DNA of 64,000 bases. Origin: Flavobacterium agrisoli (GTDB taxonomy: Bacteria > Bacteroidota > Bacteroidia > Flavobacteriales > Flavobacteriaceae). Shown piece by piece: positions 33,329 through 43,280 of the stretch; position 1 is the stretch's first letter; every line of letters starts with the position of its first letter. The position numbers and the translations under genes are program-made. The stretch spans positions 62,001 to 126,000 of the forward strand of contig NZ_JAEHFV010000003.1 in the NCBI RefSeq assembly GCF_016522065.1, read 5' to 3'. The notes under the pieces are model-generated. The model was not told where the DNA came from. It did not search any database and was given only the letters and a program-made list of their open reading frames with translations.

Positions 33329-36300
33329 ATGAGAAAAAAGATAGTAATTTTTTTAATTTCTTGCTTCGTTTGTATTTTGTATGGCTCGCAATTACAGGCG
33401 CAAAACTTGTTTTTCGAAAAAATTACAGGTCAAGAAATTGACCCGAGTACTTCCATACACGGAATTGCCAAAGATGCGGTTGGCTTTATTTGGTTTGGAA
33501 GTTGGAACGGCGTTTACCGCTATGATGGCAAAACATTCGATTATTTTTATCACAATCCGAACGATCCCAATTCCTTACCTAATAATCGCATTCGCAATAT
33601 TGTATCAGATGCCAAATTTGGGCTTTGGTTTTTGACTTTCGATAAAAAATACAGTCGTTATCATTATGATACCCAATTTTTTTCAGTTGTTCCTAAAAGC
33701 CAAGTTCCAAAGCTTATTATCGCAAAATTGGATGCCAATTCGAATGTCTTAAATCACGATAAAATTATTAAGGGCAAACGTTATTTTTTGTCGGGTCACT
33801 TGCTTACTTCGTTGGATTTGAGTACTAAAAAATCAATTCATTATACCGCCAACATCAACCTTCCCGGGTATTTGTTAGACGATTATATCACTACTTTTTT
33901 TATTGATGATGAACAACTCATTTGGATTGGCACCCGTAGCGGCGATATTTATAAAGCAAATCCCAATCGAAATCCCTTTACCCTTCATTACAGTTATGTT
34001 TCCAAAACCGAAACGACCAAATTGGCTACTGTTCGGGCTATTTTAAAAGTAGCTAATCAGACATGGTTGGGTACCGATGAAGGTGTTTTAATTTACAATA
34101 ATTATGGTTCGCTGGATGCACATCATCCTTTTTACCGTTCGAATAGTCAAATGAAACAGGTGCGGACTTTGGTGCAAGATCCTAACGGTGCCATTTGGAT
34201 TGGAGGTGTAAATGGATTGGAATGTTACGATTTAAAAAGTAATAGTACGAGAGCTATTATAAATAAAAACCAAGCGCCAAATTTAGAAACATGGTCGGTT
34301 TTTGCTATGGAAGTGTATGAAAAAAACACGCTTTGGGTTGGTTTGTATAACGGATTGGCGCGAATTCAATTATCGGATTTTAACATTACGTATTTTGATT
34401 TAGAATCGGTTATGAACAACCGAAGCGTGATGGCGATTGTATGCGATAAACAAAAGCTTTGGTTAGGAACAGAAGGCAATGGTGTTATTGGTTTATCACT
34501 CGATTCAAAACTCGATTTGATTCAGAAAAAAACGAATGCCGATTTTTCTGAATCAATTCAAAAGCAAATGACAGGTAAAATAGTGTATGCCTTGTATCGA
34601 GATCAAAAAGGCCTGCTTTGGGTGGGTACTACCGAGGGTTTGTACACCTTAAATACCCAAATAAAAAACAGTAATTTCAAAACATTCCCCTTACATCTTA
34701 CATCTCAAAATCCCTACATTTCGGCCATTACCGATGATGCAGAAGGGAATTTATGGATAGCGCATAAAGAAGGAATTTCGAAGATTGAGAAATTATCGGG
34801 CGAAGTTTATAATTATCAAAACAAAGATAAATTTGGCTCTTGGCGCTTTTTAGAACGTGCTTTTTACAAAGATACCAACCAAAATAGGCTCTACTTTGGT
34901 TCTAAAAATGGTTTTGTTTCGTTTGATCCACAGCGTATAAAAACCAGTATTAACAAACATCGGTTGGTTTTAAAAACGTTGTATGTCTCCAATCAAAAAG
35001 TAGTTCCGAACGATACACTTTGGGGAAAACCTATTTTAACTCAATCACTTTCGGATACTAAAAAAATAATTTTAGATTATGAAAATAGTAGTTTTACTAT
35101 TGAACTGGCTTCTTTTAATTATTTCGATACACAAAAAGAAGTTTTTGAATATCAGTTAGAGGGCTACGATGACAATTGGATTACAACCACCTCGCCTCAT
35201 TTGGTTTTTCATAAAATTCCACCCGGCAAATATACTTTAAAAATCAGAGATAGTTCGAGTCCCAAAACTTCAGCAGTAACGTATTTAGCTATACAAATTC
35301 AATCGCCTTGGTATGCGCCTTGGTGGTTTAAATTGGTAGCATTTTTATTTTTAGTTGCTTTGGTTTATTGGATAGTGCGGCAAATTTTATATCGCAGTAA
35401 ATTACAAAATCAAATTCAGCTAGAGCGTCTCAATGCCGAGCAGCAAGAAAGAATTGCGAAAGAAAAACTAGCCTTTTTTACCAATATTTCGCACGATTTA
35501 AAAACGCCATTAACACTTATTGTAGACCCAATCAAACAATTGCAGCGACAAGATATATCGGTACAAGACAAGAAATTGTATTTTGATATTATTCAACGAA
35601 ATCTGCATTATTTAACCAAGCTAATTCATCAATTATTGGATTTTAGAAAAAGCGAATTGGGCAAATTAACCTTTAATCCGACTACGCAAGATTTTACATT
35701 GTTTATTCAAAATGGTTTGGCCAATTTCCAATGGATTGCCCAACAACGAGAAATTGCGTTATGTTTAGAAATCAAGGATTCGCCTTTATTTGCTGTATCC
35801 GATTTTGATAAAGTGGAGCAAATTCTCCTTAATGTTTTGTCGAATGCTTTGCAATACACGCCCAATGGAGGTCAAGTTATGGTATCGGTACAATTGAAAG
35901 AAGCAAACGAAACGATTGAATTGCTGGTGGAAGATAACGGAATTGGCATTGCCGCAGCCCAATTAACCCGAATTTTTGAGCCTTTTCATAACGAGGGGCC
36001 GCAACCGTTTCATGGTCATTCGTCTGGAATAGGTTTGTCGTTAACACATAGTTTGGTGCATTTTTTAGGCGGCACTATTTCAATAGAAAGTATTGAGGCA
36101 AAAGGAACCAAAGTGCGTATCTCACTGCCTTTTGTGGCCGCTTCAAAACCAGAAAAGACAATTGTTGATTCTTTCGAAGAATCCGAAATGACGGCTTTAG
36201 AATTGGATGAGGAAATCTCTGCTAAAGACAAAAATCAACCTACTATTTTGATCGTGGAAGATAATCCTGATGTACAATTGTATTTGCAAACCGAGTTACA

Positions 36301-36982
36301 AAAACACTATACGGTTATTCAAGAATATAATGGAAAAAAGGGACTTGAATCGGCTTTGCAACACATTCCCGATTTAATTATTTCGGATGTTATGATGCCC
36401 GAAATGCAAGGAACCGAATTGTGTAAGGCAGTTAAAAACAACGAAAAGACCTGTCATATTCCGCTTATTTTATTAACCGCAAAAGCTGCTGAAGCACATC
36501 AAATTGAGGGGTATGAGTTGGGAGCCAATGCGTATGTAATGAAACCGTTTAGTGTGATGGTTTTACAAGCGCAAATCAAAAGTCTGTTAGACAACCGAAA
36601 TGCGATCCTAAGTCGTCTGTCCGAAATTTTAACTATTCAAAAGTTACAAGACGAATCCCCAACATTGGATAAATTGTTTTTAAGCAAAGTAGTGGAGTTG
36701 ATCCAATTCCATATGGGAAAAACCGATTTTAATCCAGAAGTTTTGGCTCAGGAGTTACAAATTAGTCCACGACAATTGTATCGAAAATTGAAAGCAGTTA
36801 GCGGTTGTACCGTGCATGAATTTATAACGAAAGTCAAGATGGAACAAGCCGCCGAATGGCTTAAAAACGCTACTTGGTCGATTGCCGAAATAGCCTATAA
36901 ACTTGGTTTTTCGGAACCTTCCAATTTTTCAAGAACTTTTTCGAAGCATTTTGGTTGCAGTCCGTCTAAATATTTGAAATAA
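33329..36982 (+). CDS. Hybrid two-component system regulator (HTCS)
   Basis: 1217 residues. A signal peptide at 1-24 is followed by two periplasmic beta-propellers of repeated IWFGSWNG / LWVGTTEGL units (about 30-580), a Y_Y_Y domain (about 590-655, EYQLEGYDDNWI), one membrane helix (about 664-688), HisKA with phospho-acceptor His 722 (SHDLKTPLT), HATPase near 820-940 (DNGIGIA, GIGLSL), a receiver domain with Asp 1020 (SDVMMPEMQG) and an AraC-type HTH at about 1110-1217. Such one-protein systems sense oligosaccharides and switch on polysaccharide loci. GH2 and GH115 genes lie next downstream and are likely targets. Confidence 0.95.
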   Translation: MRKKIVIFLISCFVCILYGSQLQAQNLFFEKITGQEIDPSTSIHGIAKDAVGFIWFGSWNGVYRYDGKTFDYFYHNPNDPNSLPNNRIRNIVSDAKFGLWFLTFDKKYSRYHYDTQFFSVVPKSQVPKLIIAKLDANSNVLNHDKIIKGKRYFLSGHLLTSLDLSTKKSIHYTANINLPGYLLDDYITTFFIDDEQLIWIGTRSGDIYKANPNRNPFTLHYSYVSKTETTKLATVRAILKVANQTWLGTDEGVLIYNNYGSLDAHHPFYRSNSQMKQVRTLVQDPNGAIWIGGVNGLECYDLKSNSTRAIINKNQAPNLETWSVFAMEVYEKNTLWVGLYNGLARIQLSDFNITYFDLESVMNNRSVMAIVCDKQKLWLGTEGNGVIGLSLDSKLDLIQKKTNADFSESIQKQMTGKIVYALYRDQKGLLWVGTTEGLYTLNTQIKNSNFKTFPLHLTSQNPYISAITDDAEGNLWIAHKEGISKIEKLSGEVYNYQNKDKFGSWRFLERAFYKDTNQNRLYFGSKNGFVSFDPQRIKTSINKHRLVLKTLYVSNQKVVPNDTLWGKPILTQSLSDTKKIILDYENSSFTIELASFNYFDTQKEVFEYQLEGYDDNWITTTSPHLVFHKIPPGKYTLKIRDSSSPKTSAVTYLAIQIQSPWYAPWWFKLVAFLFLVALVYWIVRQILYRSKLQNQIQLERLNAEQQERIAKEKLAFFTNISHDLKTPLTLIVDPIKQLQRQDISVQDKKLYFDIIQRNLHYLTKLIHQLLDFRKSELGKLTFNPTTQDFTLFIQNGLANFQWIAQQREIALCLEIKDSPLFAVSDFDKVEQILLNVLSNALQYTPNGGQVMVSVQLKEANETIELLVEDNGIGIAAAQLTRIFEPFHNEGPQPFHGHSSGIGLSLTHSLVHFLGGTISIESIEAKGTKVRISLPFVAASKPEKTIVDSFEESEMTALELDEEISAKDKNQPTILIVEDNPDVQLYLQTELQKHYTVIQEYNGKKGLESALQHIPDLIISDVMMPEMQGTELCKAVKNNEKTCHIPLILLTAKAAEAHQIEGYELGANAYVMKPFSVMVLQAQIKSLLDNRNAILSRLSEILTIQKLQDESPTLDKLFLSKVVELIQFHMGKTDFNPEVLAQELQISPRQLYRKLKAVSGCTVHEFITKVKMEQAAEWLKNATWSIAEIAYKLGFSEPSNFSRTFSKHFGCSPSKYLK

Positions 36983-37085
36983 AATAGAAACACTTTATTT
37001 TTTCTAAATTAATTTTTTGAACAATTCCGTATCAAAAATGCTGAAAAGGCACGGAATGATTGGTAGTGGCAGGTTTTGATAACTA

Positions 37086-37112
37086 TTGTTTTTGCTCTTT
37101 ACTTTACTTTTG
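37086..37112 (+). promoter_or_regulatory. Putative promoter of the GH2 gene
   Basis: TTG at 37086-37088, a 16-base spacer, and TACTTTTG at 37105-37112. The GH2 ATG is 65 bases downstream. Confidence 0.4.
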
Positions 37113-37177
37113 AATCTCTAATCATCCATATTAACCCATGCTTTTAAAAGCACTAATCGTAATTAATCAGTATTAAA

Positions 37178-40159
37178 ATGAATTGGAAAAAAGTTCTAAC
37201 AGTCGTTTTTTGTATAGTATTACAATACCAAGCAAAGGCACAAAGTACCGATGCAAATCAGGTGAAATTTAATTTTAACTATGGTTGGAAATTGAATGTT
37301 GGCGATATCGAAGATGCTAAAAACACCCATTTTGATGATACCAAATGGAACAGTGTGAATTTGCCTTATGCGTGGAATCAGGCAGAGGCATTTAAGGTTG
37401 ATATTTCGCATTTATCAACTGGCATTGCTTGGTACCGCAAAACTTTTCAATTACCTAAAGGAACGCAGGATAAAAAGATTTTTATTGAGTTTGAAGGTGT
37501 CCGCCAAATGGGTGAGGTATATGTAAATGGTGCTTTTGTTGGCCGACACGAAAATGGAGCAATGGCTTTTGGATTGGATATTACTCCTTTTGTAAAAGCG
37601 TTTCCGGAGCAAAATACCATTGCGGTAAAAACCGATAACGACTGGAAATACAGAGAAAAAGCATCCAATTCTCCTTATCAATGGAACGATAAAAACTTCA
37701 ATGCCAATTACGGCGGAATTCCGAAAAACGTATTCCTTCATATCAAGTCGAAAGTCTATCAAACCCTGCCATTGTATTCTTTTTTAGGTACAACAGGGAC
37801 GTATGTTTATGCCACTGATTTTGATATTGCTCAAAAAAAGGCGGTCGTACATGTAACTTCTCAAGTTAAAAACGAAAATACTACAGCGGTTAAAGCGCAT
37901 TTAAAAGTTAGTTTGAAAGATAGAGAGGGCAAAGAAGTAGCTAGCTTTTTAAGCGAAACAATCACTTTAGCGCCAAACGAAACTAAAGATTTAAAAGCAT
38001 CTAAAGCTATACAAAACTTGAATTTCTGGAGTTGGGGTTATGGCTATTTGTATACCGTTACTTCGGAATTGTTGGTCGATAACAAGGCGGTTGATAAAGT
38101 GGATATTCGAACTGGATTTCGTAAAACAGAATTCAAAAACGGAATGGTGTATTTGAACGATCGCGTTATTATGATACACGGTTATGCACAGCGTACGAGT
38201 AACGAATGGCCTTCGATAGGAATGTCGGTTCCGGCTTGGTTGAGCGATTATTCGAATAGTTTAATGGTAAAAAGCAACGGAAATTTGGTGCGTTGGATGC
38301 ATATTACGCCTTGGAAGCAGGATGTCGAATCGTGTGATCGCGTGGGGTTGCTTCAAGCCATGCCAGCGGGCGATTCGGAGAAAGACGTAACGGGTAGACG
38401 TTGGGAGCAACGTACCGAATTGATGCGCGATGCCATTATTTACAACCGAAATAATCCTAGTATTGTGTTTTATGAGTCAGGAAACGAAAGTATTTCGGAA
38501 GAGCACATGCGAGAAATGCTGGCTATTCGAAATCAATACGATCCTCATGGCGGCAGAGCTATAGGAAGCCGGGAAATGCTTGATAGTAAAGTGGCCGAAT
38601 ACGGAGGCGAAATGTTATACATCAATAAAAGTGCTCATATTCCGATGTGGGCTACCGAGTACAGCAGAGATGAAGGCTTGCGTAAATATTGGGACGAATT
38701 TACGCCACCGTACCACAAAGAAGGAACAGGCGGAACGACTCATGAAAATGTAAACGGAACCAAAGTGGCCGATGCCAGTGCCTATAACCACAATCAGGAT
38801 GCACACGCGATTGAAGATGTCGTACGCTGGTTTGATTATTGGGAACAACGACCAGGAACCGGAAGTCGTGTGAGTTCGGGTGGAGTCAATATTATTTTTA
38901 GTGATTCGAATACGCATTACAGAGGGCAGGAAAATTACCGAAGAAGTGGCGAAGTAGACCCCATGCGCATTCCGAAAGATAACTTTTTTGCACATCAGGT
39001 TATTTGGGATGGTTGGGTAGATACCGATACACCTAAAGCACATATTATTGGACATTGGAATTATGAAAAAGGAGTAACCAAAGACATTACTGTGGTTTCT
39101 ACCGCAGCTGAAGTTGAATTGTTTGTAAATGGAAAAAGTCTCGGTAAAGGCATACAATCCAAACGATTTCTTTTTACGTTTAAAAATGTAACTTTTCAAC
39201 CCGGTGTAATCAAAGCTATTGGTTTTAACAACGTCGGAAAACAAGTTTGTGAAAATGAAATTAAAACGGCAGGTGAGCCTTATGCCTTGAAACTTACTTC
39301 TATTGAAAGACCAGGCGGCATGGTCGCAAATGCAAATGATTTGGCTTTGGTACAAGTTGAGGTGGTCGATGACAAAGGAAATCGTTGTCCGACAGCTATG
39401 GATATGATCGATTTTGATGTACAAGGTGAGGGGATTTTTGTAGGTGGAATTGCGCAAGGTCCTGACAATTACATCGCTTCAAAAAATCTTCCTGTAGAAT
39501 GTGGGGTAAATAGAATTTTTGTGAGAGCAACGGCTGTTTCAGGAGAAATTATGGTGAAAGCTACGGCCAATAATCTTAAAAGTGATAAGTTGACTATTAA
39601 AACGGTTCAAACGGATTTACAAAAGTTGTCTTCTGTTTTACCATCGGATAATTTACCTTCTTATTTAGAAAAAGGGCCAACACCTAGTACGCCTTCTTTT
39701 GAGAAAGTGAGAAATTCGATAAAAATTGTTGCAGTAAAAGCCGATGCCAATCAAGCCGATGCAGAAAAAAGTTACGACGACAACGAAATGACCGAATGGA
39801 CGAACAACGAAGGTGTTGCCAAAATTGAATACGAATTAGAACGAAAAGCCACACTTAATCAAGTTGTGTTGAAATTAGCAGGATGGAGAAGTAAAAAATA
39901 CCCTATTAGCATTTTAGTAGACGGTAAAAAAGTATTTGAAGGGATTACGCCAACCAGTTTAGGCTATGTAACTTTAGATGTAACGCCCACAAAAGGAAAA
40001 AAAGTAACCATACAGTTAATGGGCACTTCTAAAAACAGCAACGATATTAATTTAGTCGAAATCACCGGAAAAGTAGATGAAGGCGGTTTGAAAAAAGGAA
40101 ATTCAAAAATGCCACAATTGCCCATCGTTGAGGTTGAATTTTATGAAGCTGTTAAATAA
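37178..40159 (+). CDS. Glycoside hydrolase family 2 enzyme with DUF4982 and discoidin-like ends
   Basis: 993 residues. A signal peptide (1-21, YQAKAQ) sends it out of the cytoplasm. The order is: GH2 sugar-binding domain (40-180, GIAWYRKTFQLP), Ig-like domain, TIM barrel with acid/base Glu 437 (SGNES) and nucleophile Glu 494 (WATEYSRDEG), a DUF4982-like strand domain (about 620-700, STAAEVELFVNGKSLG), a further Ig-like domain and a C-terminal discoidin-like domain (about 850-970). GH2 members include beta-galactosidase, beta-glucuronidase and beta-xylosidase types; the exact substrate is not readable. It lies between the regulator and the GH115 gene. Confidence 0.92.
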   Translation: MNWKKVLTVVFCIVLQYQAKAQSTDANQVKFNFNYGWKLNVGDIEDAKNTHFDDTKWNSVNLPYAWNQAEAFKVDISHLSTGIAWYRKTFQLPKGTQDKKIFIEFEGVRQMGEVYVNGAFVGRHENGAMAFGLDITPFVKAFPEQNTIAVKTDNDWKYREKASNSPYQWNDKNFNANYGGIPKNVFLHIKSKVYQTLPLYSFLGTTGTYVYATDFDIAQKKAVVHVTSQVKNENTTAVKAHLKVSLKDREGKEVASFLSETITLAPNETKDLKASKAIQNLNFWSWGYGYLYTVTSELLVDNKAVDKVDIRTGFRKTEFKNGMVYLNDRVIMIHGYAQRTSNEWPSIGMSVPAWLSDYSNSLMVKSNGNLVRWMHITPWKQDVESCDRVGLLQAMPAGDSEKDVTGRRWEQRTELMRDAIIYNRNNPSIVFYESGNESISEEHMREMLAIRNQYDPHGGRAIGSREMLDSKVAEYGGEMLYINKSAHIPMWATEYSRDEGLRKYWDEFTPPYHKEGTGGTTHENVNGTKVADASAYNHNQDAHAIEDVVRWFDYWEQRPGTGSRVSSGGVNIIFSDSNTHYRGQENYRRSGEVDPMRIPKDNFFAHQVIWDGWVDTDTPKAHIIGHWNYEKGVTKDITVVSTAAEVELFVNGKSLGKGIQSKRFLFTFKNVTFQPGVIKAIGFNNVGKQVCENEIKTAGEPYALKLTSIERPGGMVANANDLALVQVEVVDDKGNRCPTAMDMIDFDVQGEGIFVGGIAQGPDNYIASKNLPVECGVNRIFVRATAVSGEIMVKATANNLKSDKLTIKTVQTDLQKLSSVLPSDNLPSYLEKGPTPSTPSFEKVRNSIKIVAVKADANQADAEKSYDDNEMTEWTNNEGVAKIEYELERKATLNQVVLKLAGWRSKKYPISILVDGKKVFEGITPTSLGYVTLDVTPTKGKKVTIQLMGTSKNSNDINLVEITGKVDEGGLKKGNSKMPQLPIVEVEFYEAVK

Positions 40160-40197
40160 AAAGGAATTTTAAAATTCAAATCAAGATTTAAAATAAA

Positions 40198-40238
40198 GAG
40201 CACTAACTTTAAATTAAAACCTTTGTTAGTGCTTTTTT
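40198..40238 (+). terminator. Terminator between GH2 and GH115
   Basis: GAGCACTAAC / GTTAGTGC stem with a loop of about 17 bases and a run of T. It could uncouple the two genes or attenuate transcription. Confidence 0.75.
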
Positions 40239-40275
40239 AGTTAGAATGCCTATTTTAGATTTTAAAAAATATTTG

Positions 40276-43185
40276 ATGAAATACCTTATCACGATTTTTA
40301 GTTTGATTTTTTTGATTCAATCCAACCAAGCTTTTAATCTCCAAAAAAAGAAATCAGAAGAGAAAGGAGCTTTTGAAATTGTAAGTAGCCACTCGAAAGC
40401 CGTTATTTTATACGATAAAAAAGGCTCTCCGTTAGATTCGATTGTGGCGAATTTGTTAGCAGAAGATATTTTCAAAGTAACACAATACAAACCCCAAGTG
40501 CTTACCGAAGTTAAACAAGCAAATGGCAATGTAATTGTTATCGGAAATATCGGTTCAGAATTGATCAAAACCTTTGTTAATAAAAAATCGGTTACGGCTG
40601 CTTTTTTAAAGCAATGGGAAAGTTATGTGTACAGAACGGTTCTCAATCCGAACAAAAAAATTAAAAAAGCCTTTGTAATTGCAGGAACTAATGCAAGAGG
40701 AACGGCTTTTGGTGTTTTTGATTTGTCTAAAAAAATAGGCGTTTCCCCTTGGAATTGGTGGTCTGATGTTCCGGTGGTTTCTCAAAAGGAATTAGTGCTT
40801 TCGCAAGAAGATTTTCAATCGAAACCTCCTTCGGTAAAATTCAGAGGAATTTTCTTGAATGACGAAGATTGGGGTTTACAACCTTGGGCAGCCAAAACTT
40901 TTGAACCCGAAACCAAAGATATCGGACCTAAAACCTATTCTAAAATTTTCGAATTGTTGTTACGCTTAAAAGCCAATACCGTCTGGCCAGCCATGCACCC
41001 GAGTACCAAAGCTTTTTTTCATTATCCGGAAAATGCAAAAATGGCGACGTTGTACGAGATTGTTTTGGGAACTTCGCATGCCGAACCGATGCTTAGCAAT
41101 AATGTGGACGAATGGAATGAAAAAATCATGGGACGTTTTAACTACAAAACCAATAAAGATAATGTCTTTAAATACTGGGAAGATCGTGTAAAAGAAGCCA
41201 AAAATATTGATGGATTTTATACCATTGGCATGCGAGGTGTGCACGATAGTGGTATGGAAGGGGTTAAAAATAACGATGAGGCGATTGCCGTTTTAAACGA
41301 AGTGATTCAAGATCAAAGAGGTTTATTGCAGAAGTATATTAATCCAGATGTGGCAAAAGTCCCGCAGGTTTTTACGGTTTATAAAGAGGTTTTAGACTTG
41401 TATAAAAACGGTTTGAAAGTTCCCGATGATATCACCTTGGTTTGGACCGATGATAATTACGGTTACATTCGTTCATTGAGTAATGCACAAGAACAAAAGC
41501 GTTCGGGAGGAGCGGGTGTTTATTATCATATTTCCTATTGGGGTCGACCTCATGATTATTTGTGGTTGAGTACCACAAATCCATATTTGATTCAGGAAGA
41601 GATGATGAAAGCCTTCAATTTGAATAATAAAAACATTTGGATTTTGAATGTAGGCGATATTAAACCAGCCGAGTACAATACGCAATTGTTCATGGATATG
41701 GCTTTTGATGCAGGTAAATTTCAGGAAACCAAAGCCATAAAGGAGCATCAAAAACAATTTTACACCGAGATTTTCGGAGATAAAAACGGTCAACAAATTG
41801 GCGATATTCAATCGGAATATTACCAATTAGCCTTTGAACGCAAACCCGAATTTATGGCATGGAGTCAAACAGAACCTACAACTCCAATTTTTAATACGGC
41901 CTATAATCCCTTAGTAAATGGTGATGAAATTCAACAACGCCTTGATGCTTACGCAAAAATTACTCAGGAAGTTGGAGGCATCGAAAAGCAATTACCAGAA
42001 AATCTACAGAGTGCTTTTACGCAATTAGTAGGTTATCCGGTTAAGGCATCGGCAGCCATGAATGCTAAATTTTTGTATCGAGATAAAGCTTTGGTTTACA
42101 TTCAACAAGGACGTAAAAGTGCTATTTTATACAAAGAAAAAGCAAATGAAGCTTATGAAAACATTGTGAAATTAACGAAAGATTATAATGAATTGAACAA
42201 CGGAAAATGGAACGGTTTTATGGATATGAAACCTCGTAAATTACCCGTTTTTGAGAATCCTGAAATCAATCTAAATACGGTTTCTTCTAAAGAGATTATA
42301 GGGGTTAGTGTGGAAGATACACTGACTACAAAAGAAGGAATTCAAATATTACCAACATTTTATGTTAAGGATTCGGTATCACATTTTATTGATGTTTTTT
42401 TTCCAGAAAGTAAAAATGCCTCGTTGAAGTGGAAGTTCAAGTCATTGCCCAATTGGATTAAAGCTAGTGCCTTATCAGGTCTTTTTTTTCCAGATGATAA
42501 TGTGCTTTTAGAACAAAGAATTCAACTTTCCATTGATTGGAAGAATTGGGAAAAAGCCGGAAAACCAAATGCTGGAAATGTAATGATTGAGGGAGATGGT
42601 TTTGAAAAAAAGATTCAACTTACTATTTCTGATTCCTATGCCAATGTACCTCAAAATGCTATTGTCGAAAAAAACGGAACGGCGGTCTTGTATGCAGATA
42701 GTTTTGTGAAAAATCTACCTTTTGGAAATTTAAAATGGGCGTTGCAAAAAGGATTTGGACATTCAAAATCGGTAATGCAAGCCCAACCTTTAACCAATCA
42801 AATTTTACCAGATGATAAAAAAACAGCCGTTTTAGAGTACGAATTGTTTACCGAAACTAATAACGATAAAGCCTTGTTGAGTCTTGTTGCTATTCCGACT
42901 CATCCCTTAACAACTGATGGTGATGTTAGAGTAATGGTACAATGGAATGAGGAATCCATTCAAATGGTGAATTTTAAAACCGAAGGGAGAAGCAAAACCT
43001 GGAAAGAAAATGTATTCCGCAACAAAGCGATTCAGTACATAAAAGTTCCCATTAGACGAAAAGGAAAACAAAAGCTGAAAATATTTATGGTCGACGCGGG
43101 CGTGTTGTTGGATTATATGGTTTTACAAACCAAGCAAAATACTTTTCCTTATAAATTGCCAGAAGAAACGCGTCTTAAAAATTAA
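40276..43185 (+). CDS. GH115 family alpha-glucuronidase-like enzyme
   Basis: 969 residues from the ATG at 40276 (signal peptide MKYLITIFSLIFLIQSNQAF); an ATG 10 codons upstream would put charged residues before it. The family pattern is strong: GTNARGTAFGVFDLSKKIGVSPWNWWSDVP, then KFRGIFLNDEDWGLQPWAAKTFEP, NTVWPAMHPSTKAF, and WTDDNYGYIR, HISYWGRPHDYLW. Characterised members cut 4-O-methyl-glucuronic acid from the internal xylose of glucuronoxylan. A C-terminal beta domain binds the chain. With the adjacent GH2 and the regulator it suggests xylan side-chain removal. Confidence 0.93.
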   Translation: MKYLITIFSLIFLIQSNQAFNLQKKKSEEKGAFEIVSSHSKAVILYDKKGSPLDSIVANLLAEDIFKVTQYKPQVLTEVKQANGNVIVIGNIGSELIKTFVNKKSVTAAFLKQWESYVYRTVLNPNKKIKKAFVIAGTNARGTAFGVFDLSKKIGVSPWNWWSDVPVVSQKELVLSQEDFQSKPPSVKFRGIFLNDEDWGLQPWAAKTFEPETKDIGPKTYSKIFELLLRLKANTVWPAMHPSTKAFFHYPENAKMATLYEIVLGTSHAEPMLSNNVDEWNEKIMGRFNYKTNKDNVFKYWEDRVKEAKNIDGFYTIGMRGVHDSGMEGVKNNDEAIAVLNEVIQDQRGLLQKYINPDVAKVPQVFTVYKEVLDLYKNGLKVPDDITLVWTDDNYGYIRSLSNAQEQKRSGGAGVYYHISYWGRPHDYLWLSTTNPYLIQEEMMKAFNLNNKNIWILNVGDIKPAEYNTQLFMDMAFDAGKFQETKAIKEHQKQFYTEIFGDKNGQQIGDIQSEYYQLAFERKPEFMAWSQTEPTTPIFNTAYNPLVNGDEIQQRLDAYAKITQEVGGIEKQLPENLQSAFTQLVGYPVKASAAMNAKFLYRDKALVYIQQGRKSAILYKEKANEAYENIVKLTKDYNELNNGKWNGFMDMKPRKLPVFENPEINLNTVSSKEIIGVSVEDTLTTKEGIQILPTFYVKDSVSHFIDVFFPESKNASLKWKFKSLPNWIKASALSGLFFPDDNVLLEQRIQLSIDWKNWEKAGKPNAGNVMIEGDGFEKKIQLTISDSYANVPQNAIVEKNGTAVLYADSFVKNLPFGNLKWALQKGFGHSKSVMQAQPLTNQILPDDKKTAVLEYELFTETNNDKALLSLVAIPTHPLTTDGDVRVMVQWNEESIQMVNFKTEGRSKTWKENVFRNKAIQYIKVPIRRKGKQKLKIFMVDAGVLLDYMVLQTKQNTFPYKLPEETRLKN

Positions 43186-43221
43186 ATATGGGTTCGTTTT
43201 TGATAAAATAAAAATCTAAAG

Positions 43222-43255
43222 AAAAAGCATTCTGAAAATTTTCAGAAGGCTTTTT
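43222..43255. terminator. Bidirectional terminator between GH115 and E2 genes
   Basis: AAAGCATTCTGAAA / TTTCAGAAGGCTTT stem with one mismatch, a very short loop and T runs on both sides. Confidence 0.75.
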
Positions 43256-43280
43256 ACTTTATTTTAAATCCGAATTTTGT

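Noticed and set aside
40198-40238. A GCACTAAC / GTTAGTGC palindrome that resembles a cassette end.
   Set aside because: It is short, symmetric and followed by a T run, so a terminator is the simpler reading.
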